Below are positions 8,063-9,068 of a DNA stretch of 9,068 bases, in pieces. Below the pieces are notes generated by a model. That model did no database searches. It had not been told where the DNA came from and worked only from the letters and a program-made list of their open reading frames with translations. Made by a program: the position numbers and the translations under genes. Source of the DNA: an uncultured Bordetella sp. (lineage in GTDB: Bacteria; Pseudomonadota; Gammaproteobacteria; Burkholderiales; Burkholderiaceae_B); NCBI GenBank assembly GCA_937881145.1, contig CALGFL010000443.1, positions 1 through 9,068 of the forward strand, given 5' to 3'. How positions within the stretch are numbered: the stretch's first letter is position 1; every line of letters begins with the position of its first letter.

Positions 8063-8080
8063 AATACCCGGGAAGCCGCC

Positions 8081-8089
8081 GGGGGGGGG
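8081..8089 (-). repeat. Homopolymer run of nine C (coding strand) upstream of the effector promoter
   Basis: Nine consecutive G on the plus strand, C on the strand of the chaperone and effector genes. It ends 18 nt upstream of the GGAACC -35 element. Runs of this kind slip during replication; in Bordetella, C tracts in fim promoters switch expression on and off. The tract is seen directly; any switching is inference. Confidence 0.6.
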
Positions 8090-8142
8090 AGCCCGGCCCG
8101 CCTTGCAGGTTTCTTAAAGCGCGATCCTGGGGTTATTACCGA

Positions 8143-8155
8143 GCCGCCGGGCGGC
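8143..8155. repeat. Perfect 6+1+6 inverted repeat in the divergent control region
   Basis: GCCGCC-G-GGCGGC, a perfect GC palindrome 7 nt before the possible -10 element of the rightward oxidoreductase gene. A one-base centre is too tight for an RNA hairpin loop without opening pairs, so a protein-binding site or chance in GC-rich DNA are both plausible. Confidence 0.25.
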
Positions 8156-8162
8156 GATGATC

Positions 8163-8168
8163 TAGAAT
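8163..8168 (+). promoter_or_regulatory. Possible -10 element for the FAD oxidoreductase gene
   Basis: TAGAAT matches TATAAT in five of six bases and lies 27 nt before the ATG at 8196. The -35 position (8140-8145) is poor; TTATTA at 8133-8138 is the nearest AT-rich hexamer but the spacing is long. The resulting leader would be about 20 nt. Confidence 0.35.
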
Positions 8169-8195
8169 GGGTTTTTAAGGGCCACTTCCTCGTCT

Positions 8196-9068
8196 ATGAA
8201 CGCCCCTCTCGCCAGCCAAATCCTCGCCTCGGTTCCGCCGGCTCCCGGCGCGCGCTTGCGCGAAATTCCCTACAACTACACCTCGTTTTCGGATCGCGAA
8301 ATCGTATCTCTGTTGCTTGGCGACGACGCCTGGCAGCTACTGAGCGACCTGCGCGGCGAGCGGCGCACCGGCCGCTCCGCGCGCATGCTCTACGAGGTGC
8401 TGGGCGATATCTGGGTGGTCAAGCGCAACCCGTATCTGCAGGACGACCTGCTGGACAATCCCAAGCGCCGCAGGCTGCTGATCGAGGCCCTGCACCATCG
8501 CCTGGGCGAGATCGACCGCCGCCGCACGCCGTCCTCGGACCGCGGCGACTCGCAGCGCGACGGCCGGGTGGTCGACCTGCTGGCCCTGGCGCGCGGCGCG
8601 GTGCTCGATTTCGAGCGCCGCTTCGACGAGACCGCGACCCTGCGCCAGCAGGCGCAGCGCGTGCTGGGCCGCTGCACGGCGCGCGACAACATCAAGTTCG
8701 ACGGCCTGTCGCGCGTGTCGCACGTCACCGACGCCACCGACTGGCGCGTCGAGTACCCGTTCGTCGTGCTCACGCCCGACTCCGAAAAGGAGATCGCGTT
8801 CATCGTCAAGGCGTGCATCGAACTCGGGCTGACCATTATTCCGCGCGGCGGCGGCACCGGTTATACCGGCGGCGCAATCCCGCTCGTCAAACTGTCCGCG
8901 GTGATCAACACCGAAAAGCTCGACGATTTCGACGCCATCGAACAGGTGACGCTGCCCGGCCTCGACAAACCCGTGGCGACGCTGCGCTGCGGCGCGGGCG
9001 TGGTGACGCGGCGCGCGATGGAGGCGGCCGAAGCGGCGGGACTGGTTTTCGCCTGCGATCCGACCTCG
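8196..9068 (+). CDS. FAD-binding oxidoreductase with N-terminal DUF3683 (3' truncated)
   Basis: First 291 codons of a long protein that runs off the right edge. The N-terminal stretch about 20-160 ([16 protein letters not shown], then [17 protein letters not shown]) matches what I recall of the DUF3683 module found at the front of large betaproteobacterial FAD/FMN oxidoreductases of about 1,300 residues. From about 180 the PCMH-type FAD-binding domain begins: [14 protein letters not shown], then the FAD pyrophosphate loop [14 protein letters not shown] at 216-229, as in D-lactate dehydrogenase and GlcD. In the family, a FAD-oxidase C-terminal domain and iron-sulfur/CCG domains follow, beyond this window. 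The substrate, probably a 2-hydroxy acid, is unknown. ATG 8196 is the only sensible start; AAGGG 14 nt upstream is too far for a strong Shine-Dalgarno. Divergent from the chaperone gene, sharing a 209-bp control region. Confidence 0.85.
   Translation, partial: MNAPLASQILASVPPAPGARLREIPYNYTSFSDREIVSLLLGDDAWQLLSDLRGERRTGRSARMLYEVLGDIWVVKRNPYLQDDLLDNPKRRRLLIEALHHRLGEIDRRRTPSSDRGDSQRDGRVVDLLALARGAVLDFERRFDETATLRQQAQRVLGRCTARDNIKFDGLSRVSHVTDATDWRVEYPFVVLTPDSEKEIAFIVKACIELGLTIIPRGGGTGYTGGAIPLVKLSAVINTEKLDDFDAIEQVTLPGLDKPVATLRCGAGVVTRRAMEAAEAAGLVFACDPTS

Noticed and set aside
7987..8064. Longer chaperone start (TTG at 8064, 181 residues)
   Set aside because: It adds an arginine-rich tail not seen in CesT-type chaperones, lies at the putative -35 box upstream of the expected transcript, and lacks a ribosome binding site. 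The ATG at 7986 has GGAG at 7 nt.
8110..8116. TTTCTTA resembling a BvgA half-site heptad (TTTCCTA)
   Set aside because: Only one imperfect heptad; no inverted partner at the expected spacing. One such match in an AT-richer patch is weak.

Overview
The window is a GC-rich chromosomal segment from what looks like a Bordetella/Achromobacter-type betaproteobacterium (Alcaligenaceae). I infer this from the high GC with strong third-position GC, from the large DUF3683-type FAD oxidoreductase, and from a CesT-type chaperone plus effector pair in the kind of setting where Bordetella carries btcA-bteA. The assignment rests on remembered family knowledge, not on a search.

Layout. (1) 1-1293, plus: the 3' part of an ABC exporter subunit, most like CydC of the cytochrome bd assembly transporter CydDC. 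(2) 1362-1913, plus: apt, adenine phosphoribosyltransferase. (3) Converging on apt from the minus strand is a housekeeping cluster read ilvA (5069-3558), an SDR dehydrogenase of the YdfG type (3515-2751) and a TSUP/TauE-like permease (2702-1929), with gaps of about 42 and 48 nt. (4) Upstream of ilvA, on the same strand, is a two-gene type III secretion unit: a CesT/Tir-family chaperone (7986-7519) followed 21 nt later by a 768-residue effector-like protein (7497-5191). (5) Divergent from the chaperone, at 8196 to the right edge, is the 5' part of a FAD-binding oxidoreductase.

The accessory part is the chaperone-effector unit. The effector N-terminus resembles the lipid-raft-targeting four-helix-bundle membrane-localisation domain of Bordetella BteA; the rest (about 600 residues) matches nothing I recognise. 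It appears longer than the roughly 658 residues I recall for BteA. No secretion apparatus gene lies in the window, so this would be an effector locus apart from its secretion genes. Upstream of the chaperone is GGAACC-N15-TTACTCA, very close to the HrpL-class ECF sigma promoter (hrp box, GGAACC-N15/16-CCACNNA). It sits where a BtrS (HrpL-like sigma) promoter would be expected. A run of nine C on the coding strand lies 18 nt upstream of its -35 element, and a near-perfect palindrome lies in the leader. Together these suggest a dedicated, possibly phase-variable, control region.

No gap between genes exceeds 300 bases. The longest are 7987-8195 (209 bp, the divergent control region) and 5070-5190 (121 bp, effector to ilvA). 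I saw no tRNA, rRNA, CRISPR array, insertion sequence or transposase.
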